Shown: positions 22,909 through 30,313 of the stretch, piece by piece
How positions within the stretch are numbered: the stretch's first letter is position 1
How the letters are laid out: every line of letters begins with the position of its first letter
From: an uncultured Candidatus Saccharibacteria bacterium
Lineage (GTDB): Bacteria; Patescibacteriota; Saccharimonadia; Saccharimonadales; Saccharimonadaceae
NCBI GenBank assembly: GCA_938017655.1
Contig: CALIJO010000060.1
Span: 1-33,273 of the forward strand
DNA: 33,273 nucleotides
Reading direction: 5' to 3'
Made by a program: the position numbers and the translations under genes
The notes under the pieces: generated by a model
Database searches by the model: none
What the model was told of the DNA's origin: nothing
What the model saw: only the letters and a program-made list of their open reading frames with translations

Positions 22909-23853
22909 ATGGATATTTCTGAATTAGTGGCAGATTTTCTGGAATCACTGGAAATTGAAAAAGGTCGTTCGACGAAAACCGTAGAAAACTATGGGCTTTA
23001 CTTGGCACGTTTTATTGGCTTAATTACGGAAGATTTTGAGGGGCAAGATATGATTAAACCTTCTGACATTACACCGGAAATTTTACGTCGTTTTCGCTTG
23101 AAGTTAAATCGGTTTTCCGACAATCAAAACAAGGAGCGTTTATCCGCACTGACTCAGAGTTATCACTTAATTGCACTAAGAGGATTTTTTAAATACCTGG
23201 CCAAGCGTGGAATTAAAAGTTTAGACCCTTCCCTAATTGACTTGCCACGTGCCGCAAAAAAACAAGTAACTTTTTTACACTTCGATGAAATTGAAAGACT
23301 GCTGGCGGAAATTCCGCTGGATACTGAGTCAGGACTAAGAGACCGGGCAATTATTGAACTGCTTTTTTCTGGCGGCCTACGCGTATCGGAACTTTGTAGC
23401 TTAAATCGCGATTCGATTAATTTGGAGCGTCGAGAATTTATGGTGCGTGGTAAGGGGAAAAAAGATCGTCCAATTTTCATCGATAAATCCACGGCGGAAT
23501 GCATTAAAGATTACTTAAATATGCGAACCGATACCTTGCCGGCCTTATTTTTAAATAATTCTGCGAATCAACAAATTCCATCCACAAGCGGCGATTTTCG
23601 TAGATTAACCCCACGCTCAATCGAGCGAATTATACAAAAATATACAAGGCTGGCCGGGATTACTAAGCACGTAACGCCACACACCATGCGTCATAGTTTT
23701 GCCACGGATCTTTTGATGAATGGGGCGGATATTCGTTCAGTGCAAAGTTTGCTGGGGCATGCAAATATTTCCACCACACAAATTTATACCCACATTACCG
23801 ACCCGCACCTAAAAGAAGTGCACGAAAAATTTCATAGTGAATCGGAAGATTAG
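22909..23853 (+). CDS. xerD: Tyrosine recombinase of the XerC/XerD type
   Basis: 314 residues: an N-terminal SAM-like core-binding domain (4-105) and a C-terminal catalytic domain. The catalytic set is complete: R158 in GGLRVSEL, K182 in the GKGKKDRP beta-hairpin, H258 and R261 in HTMRHSFAT, H284 in LLGHANISTTQIYTH, and nucleophile Y293. Length and sequence fit chromosome-dimer resolution recombinases rather than phage integrases, which usually carry an extra arm-binding domain. No second Xer and no dif-like site are in the window. The last 15 coding bases are the first copy of a tandem repeat. Confidence 0.93.
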   Translation: MDISELVADFLESLEIEKGRSTKTVENYGLYLARFIGLITEDFEGQDMIKPSDITPEILRRFRLKLNRFSDNQNKERLSALTQSYHLIALRGFFKYLAKRGIKSLDPSLIDLPRAAKKQVTFLHFDEIERLLAEIPLDTESGLRDRAIIELLFSGGLRVSELCSLNRDSINLERREFMVRGKGKKDRPIFIDKSTAECIKDYLNMRTDTLPALFLNNSANQQIPSTSGDFRRLTPRSIERIIQKYTRLAGITKHVTPHTMRHSFATDLLMNGADIRSVQSLLGHANISTTQIYTHITDPHLKEVHEKFHSESED

Positions 23854-24000
23854 GAGTTAGGAAAAAATCTGCAGCGAATCGGAAGATTAGTGGCTAGAAA
23901 AAAATCTGCAGCAAATCAGAAGATTAGTCGCTAGGAAAATTCTGCAGTAAATCAGAAAATTAGTGGTTAGGAAAAAATCAGCAGCAAATCAGAAGATTAG
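23839..24000. repeat. Five-copy ~37-bp tandem repeat across the xerD / prepilin peptidase junction
   Basis: The 15-mer AATCaGAAGATTAG with a preceding base starts at 23839, 23876, 23913, 23949 and 23986 (periods 37, 37, 36, 37). The linkers are similar (AGGAAAAAATCTGCAGC-like). The first copy contains the xerD stop codon and the last contains the stop of the convergent prepilin peptidase gene. AATC/GATT half-sites give each unit a short inverted symmetry. Confidence 0.9.
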
Positions 24001-24926
24001 TAAACCAGAAAAATTAGACGCAAGATTTCAGTCTGAAATAATAATGTAATGATACAAGCTAGAATAATGTAGGGAGCGAAGCCAAACGGTTGACGATTTT
24101 TAGGATTTTTTAGCATGCGGTAATTAAAGATAGCGGCCAGTAGATTGGAAAGACCGAGCTCGATAATGCCGAGCTCCCAGCGACCAAGGAGTAGCGCGAC
24201 AGAAATTAAAAGAATAAAATCACCACCCCCGACTAAGGTTTCGTGGGAGAATTTATAGAGTACAAAGTAGATGCCAGGTAAAACCAACATGGCACCTAGA
24301 AAACGCGAAAGATCACGCAGTATATATTGCCAAATATCTTGCAAGTGTAGAGAATTTTTTACTAGCAAAATTTCATTACCACGAACTTCAACTAATAAAT
24401 TAAGTCCGTATTTAGTATATAAATTAAAGAGAAAATAAATTCCAGACAAAATAATCAGAAGGTGGAGTAGATTAACTGGTAGTTGCAACCATTTTTTATC
24501 ATAAACCAGCAGTATCCACATAATAGTAAAAATCACAAAGAGAAGTAAGAGTTTAATAATTTCAAAAATAACTAGTGGCGCGACAGCTAGTGGACCAGTG
24601 TGTTGCAGAATTTGTTGGATTAATGAGCCAGTGTGAAAAGCAAAACTGGCAAAGATTATAGCCATCATAATTTCGGAAAAAATTTCAATCAGGCCGATTT
24701 TGGTTTTACATTTTTTACATTTACCGCCAAGGAAGAGCCATGAAAAAATCGGAATCAGTTCAAGACGACCTAGACGATGACCGCAATGAAGACACACGGA
24801 GCGATTCCCTAGTTTCCTACCTTCTGAGCGCAGGCGAATGCGCCAAGCCTGACAGCAGGCAAAAGAACCGAGTACCGCGCCGAAAATTGCGCCGAAAATT
24901 AGAAAAATCCACTGAAATCCATACAT
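23997..24926 (-). CDS. pilD: Prepilin peptidase (type 4 leader peptidase, A24 family)
   Basis: A polytopic membrane aspartic protease that cleaves and usually N-methylates type IV prepilins. 309 residues. N-terminal GAVLGSFACCQAWRIR is followed by the zinc-binding region with two CxxC pairs (C45/C48 and C70/C73) around LIPIFSWLFLGGKC. The two catalytic aspartates are D143 (LVYDKKWLQLP) and D236 in GGGDFILL, the family's GxGD motif. About seven membrane helices. A loop of ~40 polar residues (170-205) is longer than usual. A prepilin substrate is encoded right next to it on the opposite strand. Confidence 0.92.
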   Translation of the reverse strand: MYGFQWIFLIFGAIFGAVLGSFACCQAWRIRLRSEGRKLGNRSVCLHCGHRLGRLELIPIFSWLFLGGKCKKCKTKIGLIEIFSEIMMAIIFASFAFHTGSLIQQILQHTGPLAVAPLVIFEIIKLLLLFVIFTIMWILLVYDKKWLQLPVNLLHLLIILSGIYFLFNLYTKYGLNLLVEVRGNEILLVKNSLHLQDIWQYILRDLSRFLGAMLVLPGIYFVLYKFSHETLVGGGDFILLISVALLLGRWELGIIELGLSNLLAAIFNYRMLKNPKNRQPFGFAPYIILACIITLLFQTEILRLIFLVY

Positions 24927-25043
24927 TTTATTTATTTCCCGATAATGGTTTAGCTTTATTTTAGCATAAACCTCTTGAATTTTTAGGGCTTAAAGCTTAT
25001 GATTGGGGTATAGATAAACAAAGTCCTAGAAAGGAACAGACAT

Positions 25044-25694
25044 ATGTTTAAACAAAATAAAAACTTTAAACATGGTTTTACCATCATTGAGGTAGTGCTC
25101 GTCCTAGCCGTCGCAGCATTAATTTTCCTCATGGTCTTTATCGCCATCCCGTCATTGCAGGTAATGCAAAGAGATACCGCACGCGCTAATGACGTGAACC
25201 GTGTCACTACCCAAATTAACTCGTACCAATCTAACAATACTCAAAAGATTCCTAGCGTCGATAAGGATACCTATGTGAGCGGTCACGCCGACGTCGATCA
25301 AGATGTTTTCAAAGCAGCTGAACGTTCTTCCTGGGCTTATTTCTATGATGCATACCTTATCGGTGTAGATACCAAACAGAAATTCTCTGATCCAGATGGT
25401 CAACCATATAGCTTGGAAATTAGCTCCTGCAAGGCAGCTGATAGCTATGATCCAGAATCAAAAGAATGTAAAAATGGTCAACGTACTCACTATTCCTTCA
25501 CTCAGCAAGCTGAAGGCACTGAAGACAATACTTCAAATGACCGCTACGCATCTAAGGGTACTGCTGGTCATACTATAAGTATTGTAGTGAACTCTACCTG
25601 TGATGATGAAACTGCTGTTCATTCAACTGGTGGTAATAAAGTTTCCGTCCTTTATAAGCGTGAAGGTGGTGGTGTAATCTGCCGCTCGATCTAA
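25044..25694 (+). CDS. Type IV prepilin / pseudopilin-like protein
   Basis: A class-III signal: basic leader MFKQNKNFKHG cut between G11 and F12, mature FTIIEVVLVLAVAALIF with the invariant Glu at +5 (E16). The hydrophobic alpha-1 helix runs to ~35. The ~180-residue globular part has four cysteines (two near SSCKAADSYDPESKECKN, then NSTCDD and VICRSI), compatible with two disulfides including a C-terminal D-loop. A Shine-Dalgarno AAGGAA precedes the ATG. Type IV pili mediate adhesion and twitching and are a plausible host-contact device in epibiotic Saccharibacteria. Confidence 0.88.
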   Translation: MFKQNKNFKHGFTIIEVVLVLAVAALIFLMVFIAIPSLQVMQRDTARANDVNRVTTQINSYQSNNTQKIPSVDKDTYVSGHADVDQDVFKAAERSSWAYFYDAYLIGVDTKQKFSDPDGQPYSLEISSCKAADSYDPESKECKNGQRTHYSFTQQAEGTEDNTSNDRYASKGTAGHTISIVVNSTCDDETAVHSTGGNKVSVLYKREGGGVICRSI

Positions 25695-25710
25695 CCAATT
25701 TAGATTAAGA

Positions 25711-25738
25711 AAATCTCCCAGTAATGGGAGATTTTTTT
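25711..25738 (+). terminator. Prepilin gene terminator
   Basis: Perfect 9-bp stem AAATCTCCC / GGGAGATTT (25711-25719 with 25726-25734), 6-nt loop, then a T-run to 25738. The left A-rich side is short, so it acts mainly on the plus strand. Confidence 0.9.
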
Positions 25739-25802
25739 ATGTGATGGGAAGTAAGAATGAATAGCTTAGATTATTCTAGATTTTAATTTTAGTTTTATGA
25801 TT

Positions 25803-26492
25803 TTACCATTTAATTTCTTGAAGGTGATGGGATTTAAGAAAACGATTAGCCTCGGAGAATGGTTTGGAGCCAAAAAATCCACGGTAAGCGGAAAGCGGCG
25901 AGGGGTGAGCCGATTGCAAAACTAGGTGCCTCGATTGATCGATAAATTTGGTTTTAACCTGAGCGTCCGATCCCCAGAAGATAAATACGGCATGCGGAAG
26001 TTTAATATTCAGCAGCTTAATACAATCTTCCGTAATTTGCTCCCAACCGATTTGACGGTGCGAGCCGGCATGACCTTTTTCGACAGTTAGCACATTATTG
26101 AGAAGAAAGACTCCTTGCTCGAGCCATGGAGTGAGGTCGCCATTTTGAATAATAGTTTGGCCGATGTCAGATTCTACCTCTTTTAAAATGTTTCGGAGAC
26201 TCGGAGCGAGTTTAGCAGTTTGAACCGAAAAGGCCAAACCATCTGCCACACCCGGAGTGTGGTAAGGATCTTGACCAAGAATTACTACCTTAATTTTTTC
26301 GAGAGGTAACTGGAAGACTCTAAAAATCTGTGCAGGGGCAGGATAAATTTCTTGGGGATTTAATATAGATGAATTAAAAAAATCTAGCAAGGAATCGAAT
26401 TTTCCGGATGCAAGCTCGACTTGAAAAAATTCACGAAACTCAGGTGATATATCGGTCGAAGTTAGCAGTTCCGTGAGTTTAATCTTAGTCAT
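25803..26492 (-). CDS. ung: Uracil-DNA glycosylase
   Basis: Removes uracil from DNA to start base-excision repair. 229 residues with both family-1 motifs: GQDPYHTPGVADGLAFS (73-89, catalytic D75) and HPSPLSAYRGFFGSKPFSEAN (196-216, H196). The LLNNVLTVEKGHAGSH segment (130-145) is also typical. I chose the ATG at 26492, one base after the ABC subunit stop (TAA-T-ATG), over upstream in-frame starts inside that gene. A repair gene as third cistron of an exporter operon is unusual and implies coupled translation. Confidence 0.95.
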   Translation of the reverse strand: MTKIKLTELLTSTDISPEFREFFQVELASGKFDSLLDFFNSSILNPQEIYPAPAQIFRVFQLPLEKIKVVILGQDPYHTPGVADGLAFSVQTAKLAPSLRNILKEVESDIGQTIIQNGDLTPWLEQGVFLLNNVLTVEKGHAGSHRQIGWEQITEDCIKLLNIKLPHAVFIFWGSDAQVKTKFIDQSRHLVLQSAHPSPLSAYRGFFGSKPFSEANRFLKSHHLQEIKW

Positions 26493-26493
26493 A

Positions 26494-28305
26494 TTATTCG
26501 GCTTCTTCGGAAAATTGAGAATTGTAGAGCTCAGCATAGAAACCATCAAGCTTCATCAGTTCATCATGGTTATCATGCTCGACAATATTTCCCTCTTTCA
26601 TAACCAAGATAATATCGGCATTACGAATAGTCGAAAGGCGGTGCGCAATGACGAAAGACGTGCGACCTTCGGTGAGCTTGTCGAAAGCACGCTGGATAAT
26701 CTGTTCGGTGCGCGTGTCGACATTAGAAGTCGCTTCATCGAGAATCATCATCTTCGGATTGGTGACGATAGCGCGCGTAATGGTAAGGAGCTGTTTTTCA
26801 CCGGCGGAAATATTATCAGAATCTTCAGAAATCTTAGTTTCGTAACCTTCTGGTAAGGATTTGATAAAGTGATCAACGCCAGTCATCTTGGCAGCGGCTT
26901 CGACCTGTTCGAAGGTAACATTAGAGGAGCCATATTTAAGGTTTTCTAAGATGGTACCGGAAAATAGCCAAGTATCCTGAAGCACCATACCAAAGAGACT
27001 ACGAACTTCACTGCGTTTCATTTGCTTAGTAGAGACGCCATCAATTTTAATTTCACCACTCTGAATATCATAGAAACGCATAAGGAGACTAACAATCGTA
27101 GTCTTACCGGCACCAGTCGGGCCCACGATGGCTACCTGCATACCAGGTTCGATTTTAATAGAAAAATCCTTAATAATTGGTTTTACACCGTCATAGCTAA
27201 AATTGACATGCGAGAATTCCACTTCACCACGGAATTTACCATCTTTAATAATCGACTTAAATTGACTAGTAAAATCTTCGGCAACTTCTTCCGGTTCTTC
27301 AAGGAAATTAAAAACGCGATCAGCGGCAGCTAAAGTTTGCTGAATAGTGGAAGAAAGTTGTGCCGTATCGGCAATTGGCTGAGTGAAACGACTAACATAC
27401 TGCAAGAAAGCCAAGATACTTCCGACCGTAAGGGCGCCAATTAGAGCATAGTAGCCACCGAGCAGACAAATACCAACAAAAGCCAAATCGAGGAAGAGGT
27501 GGGTGATAGGGTAGGTGAGTGAGCCATAAAATTCACCCTTAAAAGTTTCCTGATAAAGTTTTTCATTGACGGTAGCAAAATCTTGTTTGGATTTTTCCGC
27601 ATGATTATTAGCCTTGATGAGGAGCTGGCCGCCATAATTTTCTTCGATTTCAGAGTTTAATTTACCGAGAGTTTTACGTTGCTTTTTATAATATTCTGAA
27701 CCCTTCTTCACCACTTTAGAAACGGCAAGCATGGAAATTGGTACCACAATTACAGAAACGGCCGACATAGGGATAGAAATATAAATCATCATACCAAGAT
27801 AGCCGATAAGAAGAGTGAGATTAGCAATGACCTGAGAGATGGTTTGCGCAAGTGAAAAAGCGATAGTCTCCACATCGTTAGTCATAATCGACATAGTGTC
27901 ACCATTCTGAGTTTTATCAAAATAGGACATCGGCAAACGCGAGAACTTAGCTAGGATTTGGCGTTTCATTTCTTTAGCATATTTAGCCGAAATAACTGCA
28001 GCAACATAGCCATTAACATAATTCACAATAGCAGAGATAAGGTAGAGACCGACTAGGATTAAAAGCAGTGAACTGATACGAGCGAAATTAATTTCCTGAC
28101 CAGCACGCAAAGCGTCAAAAGCTTCGGTAGTAATGAGGCCCAAAAGATATGGACCGGCCACTACGAGCCCAGCCGACATGAGAGCTAGTATTGCCGAACC
28201 AAGCAAACCAAAACGGTATTTTTTCACAGAAGCGAGGAAGCGCTTAATGGTCTGTTTAGAGGCTCGAGTGGTTTTCTTTTGAGTGCTTTTGGAATTTTTT
28301 GACAT
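26494..28305 (-). CDS. ABC exporter subunit B (TM-NBD half-transporter, canonical Walker B)
   Basis: 603 residues: six membrane helices (about 30-320) fused to a nucleotide-binding domain. Walker A GPTGAGKT (395-402), Q-loop LQDTW, Walker B MMILDE (519-524) with catalytic E524, and H-switch H554 in IAHRLST are intact. The signature reads ISAGEKQ instead of LSGGQ. That deviation falls in the composite site formed with subunit A, whose own Walker B and H-switch are altered. Start chosen at 28305 (SD AAGGAGGG, one base after the upstream stop). Substrate unknown: a multidrug or peptide/lipid exporter of the LmrCD/TM287-288 type. Confidence 0.93.
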   Translation of the reverse strand: MSKNSKSTQKKTTRASKQTIKRFLASVKKYRFGLLGSAILALMSAGLVVAGPYLLGLITTEAFDALRAGQEINFARISSLLLILVGLYLISAIVNYVNGYVAAVISAKYAKEMKRQILAKFSRLPMSYFDKTQNGDTMSIMTNDVETIAFSLAQTISQVIANLTLLIGYLGMMIYISIPMSAVSVIVVPISMLAVSKVVKKGSEYYKKQRKTLGKLNSEIEENYGGQLLIKANNHAEKSKQDFATVNEKLYQETFKGEFYGSLTYPITHLFLDLAFVGICLLGGYYALIGALTVGSILAFLQYVSRFTQPIADTAQLSSTIQQTLAAADRVFNFLEEPEEVAEDFTSQFKSIIKDGKFRGEVEFSHVNFSYDGVKPIIKDFSIKIEPGMQVAIVGPTGAGKTTIVSLLMRFYDIQSGEIKIDGVSTKQMKRSEVRSLFGMVLQDTWLFSGTILENLKYGSSNVTFEQVEAAAKMTGVDHFIKSLPEGYETKISEDSDNISAGEKQLLTITRAIVTNPKMMILDEATSNVDTRTEQIIQRAFDKLTEGRTSFVIAHRLSTIRNADIILVMKEGNIVEHDNHDELMKLDGFYAELYNSQFSEEAE

Positions 28306-28306
28306 A

Positions 28307-30076
28307 TTATTTTCCCTCCTTAGCCTGGCGCATTTCATCCGCAAATTCTTCTTCCGAGAATTGAGACTTCGCGATTTCTTGATAGACTTTACATTTTTTC
28401 AGAAGTTCCAGGTGGGTCCCTTTCCCTACCATCTTTCCCTGATCGAGAACAATAATTTGCTCAGCTTCTTTAATCGTACTAATACGTTGCGCCACAATCA
28501 GTACGACAGTATCCTGAATTTCTGACTTCAAATCTTCTCGGAGCTTCTTGTCAGTCTTCATATCAAGAGCTGAAAAAGCATCATCGAAAATTAAAATTTC
28601 AGGTTGTTTAGCCAGGGCACGGGCGATGGCGAGACGCTGCCTTTGACCACCGGAAACATTAGTGCCACCTTGGGAAATTGGCGCATCGTATTGATCTTTT
28701 AGCTTAGTGATAAATTCCTCAGCTTGAGCAATTTTGGCAGCATGACGCATGCGCGCATCAAGTTCCGATTTTTTAAGATTTTCGACACCATAAAGAATGT
28801 TGCTGCGCACGGTACCAGTGAAGAGATAACCACGCTGCGGAACATAACCGATTTTGTCCATGAGAGCATTTTCGGTATATTCCTTGACGTTGAGATTATT
28901 AATTAAAACCTCACCCTCGGTGGCGTCGAAGAAACGTGGCACGAGATTAATTAAGGTAGACTTACCGGAGCCAGTGGAACCAATGAAGGCGGTAGTTTGC
29001 CCAGCCTTAGCCACAAAAGAAATATCCTCGATAATGGCTTCGGATTTTTCGCCATAGGAAAAAGTTACATGCTTAAATTCCACAGAAGGAACCTCGCTAG
29101 ACGTTTCAGTCATTTGATTCTTGAAAGTGATTTGACCCTTAGTTTCAAGTACCTCAGAAATACGCTTACTTGAAACATTGCCACGAGGGATCATGACAAA
29201 GAGAAAAGTTAAGAAGAGGAAGGACATGAGAACCTGCGCAGAATATTGTGCGAAAGCAAGCATGCGACCGAGATAGCTCATATCGGTGCGTAAACTAGAA
29301 ACACCGACGTAAAGAATGAGAACCGCGGAAAGATTAAAGACTAGATTCACTACTGGCTGTTGAAAAGCCATGACCTTGGAAATATAAATATCGGTAGTCT
29401 TTAATTTTTCATTACTATACTCAAATTTATTTTCTTCGTATTTTTGCTTATTAAGCGCACGAATCACCTTGATCCCGGTGAGATTTTCACGCGTAATGGA
29501 GTTAATTTTATCCAAGATTTTTTGGTAAACCTTAAATTTTGGAATGGCAAGACTGATTAAAATCGCCGCCTGGATAAAGAGGATAGCGACAGATACAGCA
29601 ATAATCCAAGTCATATTCGGTGCAGTGCGGAAAGCCTGAATAATCGCCCCGATTGCCATAAAAGGTACACGAACCATCATGGTAAGGCTCATAATTAGCG
29701 TACGCTGAACGGTCGAAATATCGTTGGTAGTACGAGTAATGAGCGAGGCGGTAGAAAATTTTTCAATATCAGCAAAGGAGAGTGACATTACTTTAGCAAA
29801 AATACTCTTACGCATATCCATGGAGACACGACTACTCACCTTGGCGGAAAAATAAGATGAAACGATACTACCAAGTGAACCCAGTGCGGTAATACCGAGC
29901 ATGAGAAGACCGGTTTGAAAAATAAAGCTCATATTAGATTCAGCTACGCCTTTATTCATAAGATCTGAGCTTAGGGCAGGTAACTCAAGAGCAGTATAAA
30001 CTTGAAGTGCAACACCTAAGACAATTAAAAGGCATTGCCAAAAATAAGGTTTTAAATATTTGATAGATTTTAGCAT
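28307..30076 (-). CDS. ABC exporter subunit A (TM-NBD half-transporter, degenerate ATP site)
   Basis: 589 residues, six membrane helices (about 12-300) plus a nucleotide-binding domain. Walker A GSTGSGKS (366-373) and signature VSGGQ (474-478) are good. The residue after Walker B is D499 (ILIFDD) instead of Glu, and the H-switch histidine is Q530 (VAQRIST). This is the hallmark of the non-hydrolytic site in asymmetric heterodimeric exporters such as TM287/288 and LmrCD. First gene of a three-gene operon (A - B - ung), joined by TAA-T-ATG junctions. Confidence 0.93.
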   Translation of the reverse strand: MLKSIKYLKPYFWQCLLIVLGVALQVYTALELPALSSDLMNKGVAESNMSFIFQTGLLMLGITALGSLGSIVSSYFSAKVSSRVSMDMRKSIFAKVMSLSFADIEKFSTASLITRTTNDISTVQRTLIMSLTMMVRVPFMAIGAIIQAFRTAPNMTWIIAVSVAILFIQAAILISLAIPKFKVYQKILDKINSITRENLTGIKVIRALNKQKYEENKFEYSNEKLKTTDIYISKVMAFQQPVVNLVFNLSAVLILYVGVSSLRTDMSYLGRMLAFAQYSAQVLMSFLFLTFLFVMIPRGNVSSKRISEVLETKGQITFKNQMTETSSEVPSVEFKHVTFSYGEKSEAIIEDISFVAKAGQTTAFIGSTGSGKSTLINLVPRFFDATEGEVLINNLNVKEYTENALMDKIGYVPQRGYLFTGTVRSNILYGVENLKKSELDARMRHAAKIAQAEEFITKLKDQYDAPISQGGTNVSGGQRQRLAIARALAKQPEILIFDDAFSALDMKTDKKLREDLKSEIQDTVVLIVAQRISTIKEAEQIIVLDQGKMVGKGTHLELLKKCKVYQEIAKSQFSEEEFADEMRQAKEGK

Positions 30077-30125
30077 GTTTATTCCTTCTGAATAAATAAT
30101 TATAACAAATAATCCTAAATTAAGT

Positions 30126-30250
30126 AAGAGAATGTCGCATGCCTTTTATCGGATCGCTCAAGGGGAGAGAAAGCCGCATACCTCATTCCGGAGACGCTCT
30201 AGGCCGCTCGGCCAAGCTTATGCTCCGTCAGAGGTAAGCGGCATTCTCTT
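30126..30250. ncRNA. Three-arm hairpin element; candidate structured RNA or REP-like element
   Basis: Non-coding gap between the ABC exporter operon and the BspA-like gene. Arm 2 (30166-30184) pairs with arm 3 (30231-30249) over 19 bp with two mismatches. Inside lie CGGAG/CTCCG (30189-30193 with 30223-30227) and GGCCG-CT-CGGCC (30202-30213). Arm 1 (30126-30144) resembles arm 2 (direct repeat) and can pair with arm 3 instead over 13 bp, so two folds compete. More GC-rich than its surroundings. No match to 6S, SRP, RNase P or tmRNA consensus that I can see. Strand and expression unknown. Confidence 0.6.
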
Positions 30251-30313
30251 TTATAAACCCATAAAAACTGGCTAATTGCAATATTCTTTATTTAATATAA
30301 GAAAACTACTAAA

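Noticed and set aside
23839..24000. Tandem repeats read as a possible CRISPR array
   Set aside because: The whole 36-37 bp period is conserved, including the linkers; there are no unique spacers and no cas genes nearby.
22909..24000. dif site near xerD
   Set aside because: No 28-bp 11-6-11 inverted arrangement resembling dif was seen around the gene; the adjacent repeats do not have that form.
25803..26549. Longer Ung start at 26549
   Set aside because: It would overlap the ABC subunit by about 56 nt; the ATG at 26492 sits at the one-base junction seen elsewhere and matches the family N-terminus.
30160..30250. Minus-strand tRNA-Ser/Leu-like D-arm (GGCCGAGCGGCC) suggesting a tRNA or tRNA remnant
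   Set aside because: No T-arm, no anticodon stem of correct geometry and no acceptor pairing; the symmetry is explained by the large hairpin.
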